The translations under genes were made by a program, and so were the position numbers. From Camillea tinctor (lineage: Eukaryota; Ascomycota; Sordariomycetes; Xylariales; Xylariaceae): a stretch of DNA of 64,000 bases. The notes beneath the pieces were generated by a model that had not been told where the DNA came from, did no database searches, and saw only the letters and a program-made list of their open reading frames with translations. Positions within the stretch are counted from its first letter, which is position 1. Each line of letters starts with the position of its first letter. Shown in pieces: positions 1 to 10,900 of this stretch. The stretch is from assembly GCA_022578605.1 (NCBI GenBank), contig MU394060.1, forward strand, positions 310,001 to 374,000, in the 5' to 3' direction.

Positions 1-3000
1 CAGCCGCGATGCTCTCCTGCAGGCGATTGAGCCACACGGACGGCGGCACGATCTCGAGCTTGCGGCCGAGGCGCTCCTGCGCCGTCTCCGTGACGGCAGG
101 GACGAGCGCCTCCCACGTCGTGGTGTTGGGGTTGCGCAGGTTGTACACCTCGGTGCCCTCCTTCTGGCTCGGCGGCGGCGGCTGCGTCGCCAGGTCCACG
201 ACCACGTCGGCCAGCATGTCCGAGGGCACCCAGTCGATCTCGGAGAACTGCGGGCCCAGGTGCTCGGGCAGGCAGCCGAGGTGCAGCGAGCTGATGACCA
301 GGCTGGGCAGCCACTCGGAGCGGTTCCACAGGCCCGGCTGGGACACGGGGCCCGCGACCTGGCCCACGCGCGCGACCGCCACGGGGACGCCCAGGTGCCG
401 CGCCGCCTCGTCGCAGAGGTGCTCCGACAGGAACTTGCTGCGCGCGTACCCGTTCGAGTAGCGCATGTCGAAGGAGTCGAGCACCGTCTCGGGGGCCGGG
501 CCCGCCGTCGCGGGGCGCCCGCCCACCGCGCCCACCGACGAGATGAACACCACGCGCACGGTGCGCGGTGCCGCCGCCGCCGCCAGCGCGAATAGGTTCA
601 CCAGCCCGGCGAGCTGCGGCCGAAAGGCGGGGAGCCCCAGGTTGAAGTTCACCGACCACGCGTTGTGGATGATGAGCCCCACGCGCGAGGTCAGCTCCTG
701 GTACGCCGCCTCGTAGAGCCCCAGCATGGGCCGCGCGTAGTCGGCCTGCAGGAAGGTGACCCGGTCGCTGAATTTGTCGGTTGGGAACCCGGCCGCGGCG
801 AAGCGGTCATCCTGCGCGGTGCGGCCGCCGTCCTTGGCCCGGTTCAGGCAGAAGACGTGGCCGATGTCCGGGCGGCTCAGCAATGACTGCAGCATGAAGG
901 TGCCCAGGGCGCCGGTTGAGCCGGTGAGTATGACATCGGTCTTTGCATCTGTGTTGGGGGTTATGAGCTTAGGTACTGGGATGTTGTGGACTAGCTCGCG
1001 ATAGGTGTCCAGCAGGGGCCCCATCATCTCGTTCTCGTTCGCCCCGTCATCCTCGGTCTTGATCGCCGTCATCAGCTGCAAGATCGAGGGGTTGTTGTAG
1101 ATGGTAGGCAGGGCAAGGTTGGGACGGTAGAGCCCGCGTTTCAGAGTACGTGTGAGTTGCAGCGCCTGAAGCGAGTCCATGCCGCGCTCGAAAAAGTTGT
1201 CCGAGTCGCGCACGTACTTCCAACCCGTGACGGCGCGGATGCTGTTTCGGACGAAGATCAATACAGCCCTGGGATTGGTTGTATCGAAAGGTGCTTGGCC
1301 TGGATCATCATCCAAGCCCAAGTCTGCACTGGCATACTGTCTCTCAATCTCCTCTGCATATTGAGCTAAGCTGGCGTTCCGTTGGATTGTTCCCTTGCCC
1401 GCACGGATAAGGGGACGATCTGCTGAGGTGATCATAATGAGAGACTTGTCGACACGTGCGTGCGCAGGGGCAAGTCGGTTGGCCTCTTCGACGCTGGGCC
1501 ATACCTGTTCAATCAGGGCTGCCTGCTCGGCTGTGGTGAAAGGGTTGGCTGCGGCGTCCGGCTCGATTAGGAGAGCTGCTTGGAATCTCTGCGAACCAAT
1601 AACGAGAGCGCCAGTGATGTCAGCATTTCTAGCGACGACGTGATGTTCCATGGAAACGGGATTGGTCTTTTCGCCGTTGAGGAAAACTATAATGTCGTCC
1701 GCGCGAGCCCGCCAACACCAAGCATCTGGGATTGTAGGATGCGGCTCGAATAGATCGCGCGTGCGGTATTCTTTCTCGAGCGTATCCTGTCCCCGGATGG
1801 CAAATGCTGCTTGGGTATCGGCTTTCGTGTCATCGCGCCGTATAATTAGTTCATAGTTTCCAGCTGTCACTTCCTCAAAGACAGCTCCAGAGCACGGGTG
1901 GAAGCGTATATAGCGCCAGTCCATGGGTGACAGCTCAGTCGGCAATAGCTGCTGTGGGATACCAACTTCCGAGGCACCCCATAGGCATCGCAGACGCACT
2001 TTTTCTGCTACTTTATCTCCAATAGCCTGGGGTAGATCACCTCCGATGTACATAATCATCTCGAGATGTTCAGCGCAATACTCGAGTAGCTCTGGGTCCT
2101 GAGACAGCTCGGCCACCACCGATGGTACCAAAATCGCTATTTCGGCTGGTGTCTGCTTAAGCGCATCTACGAGACCCTGGCCGCTAGCAATGGCGGCGGC
2201 CGCCGGTGCGATGGTAATATTCCCAAAGGGAATCGCATTGAATAGATATTGTGCCAGACCAGCGCCCTAGAGAAAAGTCAACTTCTATAATAAACAGCAT
2301 CTGTGAGCCTAGGTGGGTTTCAAACATACATGGAATGGTGGAGTCGTGACCATCACCCTCTTACCATGATAAAAGCGCTCGAGTGACGGCACACCTTTCG
2401 GGGGCTCATAAGCAGAGCAGTTGTGATGCCTTGCTCCCGCCTCCTGGGTCCAAACCAGGGGTTTGGGAATACCCGTCGACCCAGATGTGTGTCTGCAAAC
2501 ATGTTAAGGGCCGCACATACATTTCACTACTGGAGCTTCTTTTGAGACATACATAATCCATAACGGGTCCAAGCGCCCTTCTTCGTACGTCTTTTTATAG
2601 ACAAAGTGCGGGTAAGGCTTCTGGACTAGCTCATCCACGCTTGGGACAGCAAGCTGGCGTGGGTTAACCGCATCTATCACAGCTTGAGCCGAAGGCGGCG
2701 TGGGGGCTGTCGTCACGAGAGTTTTGCACTCCAGGGCTGCGAAGAGTGACTGGTGTGCTGCCGGGCTGTTACGCGGCGATGTGAGGAAGAGCTGGCGGCC
2801 TGTTAGAAAAGCAAATCACATGGTTCTAGTCACCGCTATCATGCAAAGAAGCAGCTCACCGCGTATCCAGCTTTGATAGTGGCCAAAAGCAGAGCAGTCA
2901 GCCGCACATCATTAGGGCCGACGTAAGTAAGCACTTCTTGGTTCTGGTCCTGGCCCGGGCCGAGCCGTTCAACTAGCCACCAAGCTAAGCCGTTAATGAT

Positions 3001-3168
3001 ATTAGCCAACTGTTTATAGGTGATAGTCCGAAATCCAGCTTCATATGAGGCCGGAGCCACAGGCCACAAGCCGTACACAGCGTCCGGCGTCTCACGGGCG
3101 AGGCGGTCGACAATATGTGGCAGCAAATCGCCCTGCCAGCGGGCAACTTGTGCGTGCTGTGTAGCCAT
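1..3168 (-). CDS. NRPS-like adenylate-forming reductase (A-T-R), C-terminus cut off by window edge
   Basis: This enzyme activates a carboxylic acid as an acyl-AMP, loads it on a phosphopantetheine arm and releases it by NAD(P)H reduction to an aldehyde or alcohol. Reading from ATG at 3168, exons are 3168-2860, 2791-2553, 2492-2330 and 2266 to beyond position 1, giving 992 visible residues. Adenylation motifs are HTSGSTGIPKP, YIGGDLP, LWGASEVG, YRTRDLF and GEKTNP. The carrier domain has GMDSL (Ser about residue 602). The reductase has a Rossmann GSTGALG near 682 and a YARSK catalytic Tyr/Lys near 843. There is no condensation domain, so it is not a peptide synthetase. Perhaps 60-100 C-terminal residues lie outside the window. 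Intron 1 uses the CCAG|CTC acceptor, which restores the AGYA-LFLTSPRNSP junction. The reductase half is markedly more GC-rich than the adenylation half. It shares a cluster with the PKS at 7968. The acid substrate cannot be read from the sequence. Confidence 0.93.
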
Positions 3169-5513
3169 GAGGACGGTGGTGTAATTATGGCAGTGTGGAG
3201 ATTGTGGGGACGGTAGAGAGGGAGAGAAAGAGAGAAAGAAAGAAATTGTTGGACGTGGTGTGGTTAAAGCTGGGGGGTAGAAGGGAGGACATGGAGGGAA
3301 ATAGGGGTGGTAGGCTAGTAAAGTAATCCCCGGGAGACTTATAAGTGGTCAAAGAGGCACTCTTCTCTCTTTAACTATAGCTGCTCTTGTTATTACCTAG
3401 TCCTTTGCTAATTAGTAATTATTGAAACGTAACTGCCGGTCGAGCCTAGAGAATCACATTTCAAGTCCAAAGTTTACACAAAGCTCACATATCCTTAGGA
3501 TCCCGTTTGGCGCGTTAGTCAATTCAAGGAACACAACAGATTACGACGTTCCATACACCATGAAGAATTCCATTCCGTGTAGCCAACAATTATGAGAATT
3601 TATTGATTTCGGCCGTTGGTTCGTGCTGAAGACTATTGGTCCTATCTTGTTTTACCTCCCGCAACAATACCTGGTCGTGGGGAAGAGGGAGGCGGGGAAG
3701 GGGGAGGAACGGCTGTGGTGGGAGCAGAGTATAGCGTTGCCCACGACGACCCCATATATGTATATGCAGGCTTGACCAACCTTCTCACCGCTTGTACAAG
3801 AGGAACCCAGGAGGACGGTTCCCCATGCGTTTGGGTATGACGGCAGATCAGGTGGGTGGGAGTGTTGGAACCACAGCACTCTAGGACATATTACACAGCG
3901 TTTTTAGATCATAAATACGACCTATGAGAAGCGTAGCTAGATGGTTTGCTACTTTGTTGAAGCTACACTGCCATGTTGATGTTCACAACCTTATGCTTCC
4001 CGCTCAGGATACGCGTCGGACCGAAAGATAGCGAGGTAGTATTGCACATTGGCACGTCAATAGTGCCATAGGAAAAAATGCATGCAATGCATGGTTCGCC
4101 GGATACATTCCCTCAGACCTTGAACTCTCCACTTATAGGCATGGCAAGTGTCCAGCGTTGGTCATGTGTTATACATACGCTATATATAGCAGGGTACATA
4201 CTACGTGTAGTATAGGAATGTAACTTCAAAGAGATGTTTTGTTCTCGGTTATGTATGGATGCCTGAGCCTATGACGGGTCTTTTTTTCCCTTTCTACGAG
4301 ATACTACTCTGTATTTATAAAAGAGCATATGTACAGCAAGGTCCCCCGAAAAGGAAGCTAGATGCTCGGTGAAAGAAATGGCATTGGGCACTCTAGTTCT
4401 AGCCTGTCGACATACATACGGTTCGTACGTTACCCCTTACTTACCTACCAGCCCTACCCATGCTAACTTAAGCTGCGCAATCCTCAAAACAAGCACGCAA
4501 CAATAGAGCTATCTCCATCCTTCATCCATGCTTAGTATGTATGGTCCTTTTCATCCATCGTCAGATATAGGCTACTACTTAGATAGCCGTGATGGTGTTA
4601 GATGGGGACACTATGGGATAGTGTAGATCACCACATGGTATCTCGTTAGCCAATTCCCGAGGAGGATTCTTTATTGAAGCGGGAAGGAATGAAATGATCA
4701 ATCATTTGATACCATCTTTGCACCAACTTGGCAACTTGGTTGGTATATACAGGGGTTCGCAGGGTTTCGATCTAGTGCGTTCTTGATAGCATCTCGGTGG
4801 CCGCAGGGAGACGGGGCAATGCAATGAGAGGTTCCGCCCCTCTATGCATGCAAGATGTTCCCAACTACCTAGCATTCCCAACGTGAGTTGGTTTTATGTT
4901 TTCCCGGCTCGGAAAGGATATGTCGATCGTGTGTAATGGTTCGGCCGGCAGAATCGGACAATGGCGAGATGAAAGCCACCGAAGCGAAGGATTGCCTTGC
5001 TGCCGATCGTGCTCTGCTCTCATTGTGCTCCTTGCTCATCTGACTGACTCGTGATGCTAATCAATCAAAGTATTGGGGAGTCAGTGGAATGTAAGCTTAT
5101 TACATACATGTTGCCCCGAGTGCATACGCATACCGCTTTTTACTCGTATAGTCGTGTCCATCACTTCTTCTGTATCACTATCACTATCGATCATCTCGGC
5201 ATCAACCTTTCAACGTCTATACTGGGTGGTCACTGGGCAGTTACCATGTAATTATACATGCGCTGAAACAACCCTTCAGGTCGCTGAATATTACCATGGC
5301 AGTGGTTGACTGGAATATGATACATTATGAGCTCTCCAAGTGCACAAATTGCTGACAAGAGCCTCAAAGCCTTGCTTGGCTTCCGTCAACTGTGAGAATA
5401 TAGCGCGTAATGGGACATGTGTTACATATTACTATAATTTACATAAGTCGTATAGCCTATCTTGCGTAGATAATCTGAATCTAGCCGTATCTATAGGCTA
5501 GGCCTACATCATC
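3169..5513. other. Intergenic region; promoter of the NRPS-like gene at its left end
   Basis: No supportable gene is present in these 2.3 kb. The first 80 bases contain a purine run on the plus strand (about 3210-3247), which is a C/T-rich tract on the strand of the NRPS-like gene, typical of fungal core promoters. The remainder is AT-leaning with only short, non-conserved ORFs. Confidence 0.6.
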
Positions 5514-6771
5514 TCACACGTTTAGAAAAGGCACGGGGGTCTTTGTTCTAGCCGCCACGACGCTCGTTTGTGATGACCGAGTATGGCCACGTACGCTCCC
5601 GTCATCGCTGGGATCGAGAAGCTGCTCAAACCCCCCACTGCTCGTCTTGCTTCTAAGTGCAATAGTAATTTCTCCTCCAACCTCTAGCGTACGTCGTGAT
5701 CTGCGACTGTCCTCGACCCCGTACCTTACTGGTAGAATGCCCATGCTGCGGCGGGCACTCATACCGCTTAGAGGGCCTATGTGGAACTTTTCAAGGAGCG
5801 GGCGATACATCACTATGCAGGCCGAGACCAGGTATATCCCAGGCTCTGCCACGGTCCATATGATAAGTTCAACGGCATTGTAGGTAGCGTCGACGAAGGA
5901 GTTCGTGTTGGAGAAGGCTACAAATCGTAAGACAGATGCGACGAGGCCGCTATGTTTAAGATTAGCTACATGAATATGGGTAATTTGGGCCCGGCCGGAG
6001 ATATAGACATACATGCTACTGATCAAAAAAGTCACCGTCAAGGCCATCTTGAGTTGTCGAGATGCGTTTAGCTTCCAGACAACAGGTATTGGTATCGTGA
6101 GCAAGATAATATCCGTCACTATGTTAGGAAAGGTACTCCATATGAACAGCGCCTCTTTATCGATACATTGAGTAGCCTGCACTTCTGGCGGTGCCCAGTT
6201 GGCCTCGAACGGGGCGCATGCTGCGAGGTCGGCGGCAAGGCTTGCGATAACTGTGCATATCATAATGCTTGCCGTCACGTATAGCACGATCCGTATCGGC
6301 CTTGTTGGGAACAGGCGATGGTACAGTACGCATATAGCTAGCTTCGAGATACTGATGGTCACATAATACCAGGCTGAGATAGCGACCAGATACTTGAAGA
6401 ATAGGGTGACGGCCGATGGATTCGTTTTCTCCAGATATCCTACATGATAGCCGACGGCACCTTGCCTAACACTCCCTGTGAGAACCGCTAGTTAGTGGTG
6501 ACTTTTCTAACTAGTTCTCCTCCTCCTCACTAGGCACTGGTAACTTACCTATAGCCAAACCCGATGCGACTAGTTGGCCAAGTAGAGAGATAACCACCAG
6601 CCAGTCATCCGCGCCATACTTGACGGCTGTAAGAGCACGCGCATAGAAACGTAAGACAACAAGGGCAATCTGGACCGGGACGAGTACCCCAATGAATATC
6701 TCGAGCCGGTACCCGATATATTTCGACGATGTAATATCATTCGCCATAATGGCCCGAGAGACTGGAAACAT
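5514..6771 (-). CDS. PTH11-like rhodopsin-fold integral membrane protein
   Basis: This is a seven-helix membrane protein of the fungal rhodopsin/PTH11-like family; its ligand and role are unknown. Exons are 6771-6549, 6475-6013 and 5949-5514. Family hallmarks in order are an N-terminal helix with VLRFYARALT, GADDW before helix 2, ISKLAICVLYHRLFP, a Cys-containing extracellular loop (CAPFEANW, QCIDKEA), the TDIILLTIPIPVVWKL helix, IGLVASVLRF after the second intron is removed, and the terminal helix WTVAEPGIYLVSACI followed by RPL. A hydrophilic, Arg/Ser-rich cytoplasmic tail of about 90 residues follows. Without removing the 63-nt intron (6012-5950) the fifth helix is interrupted by a spurious insert. 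The start could instead be the ATG at 6747, which has a better context (MANDITSS). It lies between the NRPS-like gene and the PKS and faces away from the PKS across a shared 1.2-kb promoter region, so a role in transport, sensing or membrane-anchored synthesis in the cluster is possible but unproven. Confidence 0.88.
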
Positions 6772-7967
6772 GGAGTTCTATCCAGAAAAGGAGATAGGGG
6801 TGACAGACAGGTCAGCCATCAATCTTATGTATGGTCACCTATTGCATATTGATGAGACGAGTTGGTGCAGACCTTGCACAATCCAGATGCAAGTTGGTGG
6901 CTTATGTTGAAGAATGAACATTTCGATAGTAAAGAAGCGGGATAAGCGGCATAGACTGCCAACACTCGTGAAAGAAGAATGTAGCTGAGCGGCAATTGTA
7001 ACACTCCTCTTCGAGGAACGTCATCTATATCGAGGCAATATCTTCGCAATGCCAGGGAACACAATCCGCCTTCCTCTGTAGGAGGATTCGATCGCGTTGC
7101 AAATCATTCTTACTCACTCTCCTTACGTCGCTCCACTCCCTACTCCCGACTCCTTACCCCACCCCCGGCCATTCGAGGCCCAGGGTATAGTGGTGTTGAA
7201 CAATCCTGAGAAACTTAAAGTTGACATTGTCAATGTTACATCGCGTGGGAATTGTTGAAGGCCGCATATACATGTGAATTTAACCCCCTTTCCCCCAGTT
7301 TTCTATTATGTTTGATAGGTAGATTTCCACACGTGTCTCGGCTACCAGGGTTCATTGTTCCTTAACGGGTTTAAGACCTTGTATAGTCTTTCCTTCCTTG
7401 AGTCCAATTTGCCTCTTCTTGCTTGCAGAAAGTTCCTGATTCGCTCAACGACACTACTATACTTTTGAACAAAGTAACCACCTAAACAGATATAATTCAC
7501 AATGACTAAAGAAGGCCAAAAGAACTTTTCTGCAACTACCTATAGTGGGGTATATTATTGATTATTGGAGATAGAGATGAGGAAAAAAAAGACAAGCCCT
7601 GTAACTTACTTACCTCATGATGATAATAGACTTGGTTATGGTTGATTCGTCTATGCTTGTGGAGAGATGCATTGTGACACGTATAGCCTGCTGCAGTCGG
7701 GCCACTGCATTCTCGGGCCTGTCGGCTAACGTCATGGAATAGAGGTACTTATGTTACCTGTGTAGAGGGTCGGAAGAGAGCATGAGCCGTTGCTCGACCC
7801 AAGATACGTCTTAAAAAGAGGCCTTACATATCGAGGCCCACCCCCAAGAAAATCGGTAGGTGTTTGTCTCCCTCGACAAAAAAGGGTTGCCAATATTTCA
7901 TATCCGGAGGCACAAACACCTCCTCTTTGTTTCTGGCATCCTCCTGGTCAAAAGAAATACCTTAATC
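6772..7967. promoter_or_regulatory. Divergent intergenic promoter region between membrane protein and PKS
   Basis: This 1.2-kb region separates two divergently transcribed cluster genes and must contain both promoters. No gene is seen. Two copies of TCGGCTA (near 7340 and 7720) and a CACGTG E-box-like site near 7331 are visible. None can be assigned to a particular regulator. The open frame runs upstream of the PKS ATG to 7860 but only from a GTG, so it is taken as 5' leader. Confidence 0.55.
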
Positions 7968-10900
7968 ATGGCCAGGGGACACGAAATCCCTACCGCCCCT
8001 ATCGCCGTCGTAGGCATATCGTGCCGGCTCCCGGGCGGCGCCAATAGCACCGATGGGCTATGGAAACTACTCGAGACGGGCGGCGAAGCCTGGGGCCCCG
8101 TGCCGAAGGATCGCTTCAACGAGACGGCCTTTTACCATCCCAGCCCCGACGACCCCAACGGAACAAGTCACCACCGAGGAGGCCACTTTATCGACGGCGA
8201 TGTGCGTGACTTCGACCATTCCTTCTTCCACTTATCCCCGCAGCAGGCGGCGGCCATGGACCCCCAGCAGCGAATCCTCCTCGAGATGTCATACGAGGCC
8301 TTCGAGAGCGCTGGTTGGCCGCGCGAGACTTATGCCGGTTCGAACACTGCCGTGTATGCAGCTATGTTTACGACAGATTATGATAGAAACCTCTATAAAG
8401 ACCCGCTAGATCTGCCGGTCTATTATATAACGGGCACTGAAAAAGCAATTTTAGCCAACCGAATCTCACATGTTTTCGACTTACACGGACCGTCAGTATC
8501 GCTCGATACGGGCTGCTCCGGTGGTATGGTGGCTCTCCACCAAGCATGCCAAAGTTTGCGCGACGGTGAATCAGATACTGCTCTTGTCGCCGCCGCCAAC
8601 TTAACTTTAGGTCCCGACCACCATATCGGAATGAGTAATCTTCACTTAATTAGTGGTACTGGCCATAGTTACCCTTTTGATAGCCGGGGTGATGGTTACG
8701 GCCGAGGAGAAGGCCTTGTCGTCTTGGCCCTGAAACGACTTGATGATGCCGTGAGAGATCGTGATCCTATCCGCTCAGTCATTTGTTGTACGGCTGTAAA
8801 CCAAGACGGTTACACGCCCGCTAGCATCACACATCCCAATGGCATAGCCCAAGCAGACCTCGTGCGCGCTGCATACGCCCGCGTTGGCCTCAAACCTCAA
8901 GATGTGGCATATGTTGAGGCCCATGGCACTGGAACAGTTGCCGGAGACCAAGAAGAGCTAGGTGCGCTTGCTAAGGTTTTCAGCGGCCCAGAACGCTCAC
9001 TGCCCCTTTATGTTGGATCAATCAAGGGCAGCATTGGCCATACTGAGAATACCAGTGGCCTTGCCAGTCTTTTGAAGGCGGCCTTGATCCTCGACCGACA
9101 GCTTATTCCTCCCGTCGCCGGCTACATCAATCCCAAGCCTGGTCTTCCGCTCGATCGCATTCGTATCCCGACGGAGGTCATACCATTGCCACGTGCTGAC
9201 GGCATCACGCCGCGCGTGTCTATCAACAGTTTCGGGTTTGGCGGTGCCAATGCCCATGCCATCCTCGAGCGCGGGCCGCGTGTGCCCGATACACTTGATT
9301 TCACACCCTCCCCCCGCCTCTTTCTCCTATCCGCTAATAACCAAGGGTCTCTCGAGGATATGATCAATGCCTACGTAGAATGGGTAGATCAGCATCCCGA
9401 AACAGTACTAGCAGACCTTTCATATACCCTATGCCACCGTCGTACTCCCATGCCTTGGCGCTTCAGTTGCGTAGCCGGCGACAAATCCTCACTCTTAGCA
9501 GGCCTTCGCAAGGGCCTTACCACTCCTCCATCTAAACCTACCCCTACTCAGACCGACATCATCTTCGTCTTCACCGGCCAGGGCGCCCAATGGGCCGGTA
9601 TGGGCCGAGAACTCTTACTAGAAGAGACTCCATCGCCGATATTCCGTGACTCGATCCGCGCTTCACGCGATATCCTCCTCGAGCTCGGCGCGACATGGGA
9701 TCTCGAGACCGAACTTCTCCGTGACGCGTCCGAGCCGACACTCCTGAACACCGCAGAACTAGCGCAGCCTGCAACGACAGCTATCCAGATCGCCCTTGTC
9801 GCATTGCTTCGTGCCCAAGGCCTTCGGCCACGCGCCGTTGTGGGTCATTCGAGCGGCGAAATCGCTGCTGCATACAGCGCGGGCTACATCAGCCACCGCG
9901 ACGCGCTCAGCGCCGCCTTCCACCGAGGCTTCATGGCGACGATCTCGAAAACCAAGGGTCTGCCGCGCGGCGCCATGATGTCAGTCGGGCTAGGCGAGCG
10001 CGATGTAGCGCCTTACATCGAAGGGTTAACCAAAGGCATTGCGGGCGTCGCATGTGTAAACAGCCCTAGTAACGTTACTCTGTCCGGCGACGCCGATGCC
10101 ATCGACGAGGTCGCCGACCGTCTCGCTAAGGAAGACGGTATATTCTACCGCCGGTTGTTTGTCGACACGGCCTATCACTCCCACCACATGCGCGCCGTCG
10201 CCGATGACTATCGCGGTCGTCTTGGGAACCTGAACTCGGAGAATCGCGATGCTAACAGTGACGACATCACTTTCATATCATCAGTATCAGGTACTTTCAA
10301 GTCATCCGACTTCGGTACCGAACATTGGACCGCCAACCTCACATCCCCGGTACGTTTCTGCGACGCCGTCCAGGCTCTAGCCCGACACCGTGCAGTGAAC
10401 GCTCCCGGAAGACATTCATTCTTTGTCGAAGTCGGACCGCACTCGGCCCTAGCTGGGCCCGTCCGCCAGTGTATCTCAGACCCAAGTATGCCGAAGTTCG
10501 AATTTGACTATAATTCGGCCCTGCAACGCAAGTTCGGTGCTGTAGAAAGCGCTCTGTCTCTAGCCGGGCGCCTTTTCGAGCGTGGGGTAAAGCTCGAATA
10601 TGATGCTGTATCGGCGCTGGCTCCTGGTTTCGACACGGCGACTGTCCGGCCGGATCTACCAGCATACACCTGGGACCATACAATGAAACATTGGCACGAA
10701 TCGCGGGTAACGCGTGAATACCTCATGCGACCCGATCCGTACCACGACCTGCTCGGAGTTCGAGTAGCAGATTCGACTGCTATCGAGCCGCGCTGGAGAC
10801 ATATGGTTAGCCTCGCTACTCTACCCTGGCTCGCCGACCACGTGGTTGATGGGCTTCCCATTTTCCCGGGTTCGGGATATCTGTGCATGGCCGCAGAAGC

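Noticed and set aside
7860..7967. In-frame extension upstream of the PKS ATG
   Set aside because: It opens with GTG, encodes a basic hydrophobic peptide unrelated to PKS N-termini, and the ATG at 7968 leads directly into the KS domain.
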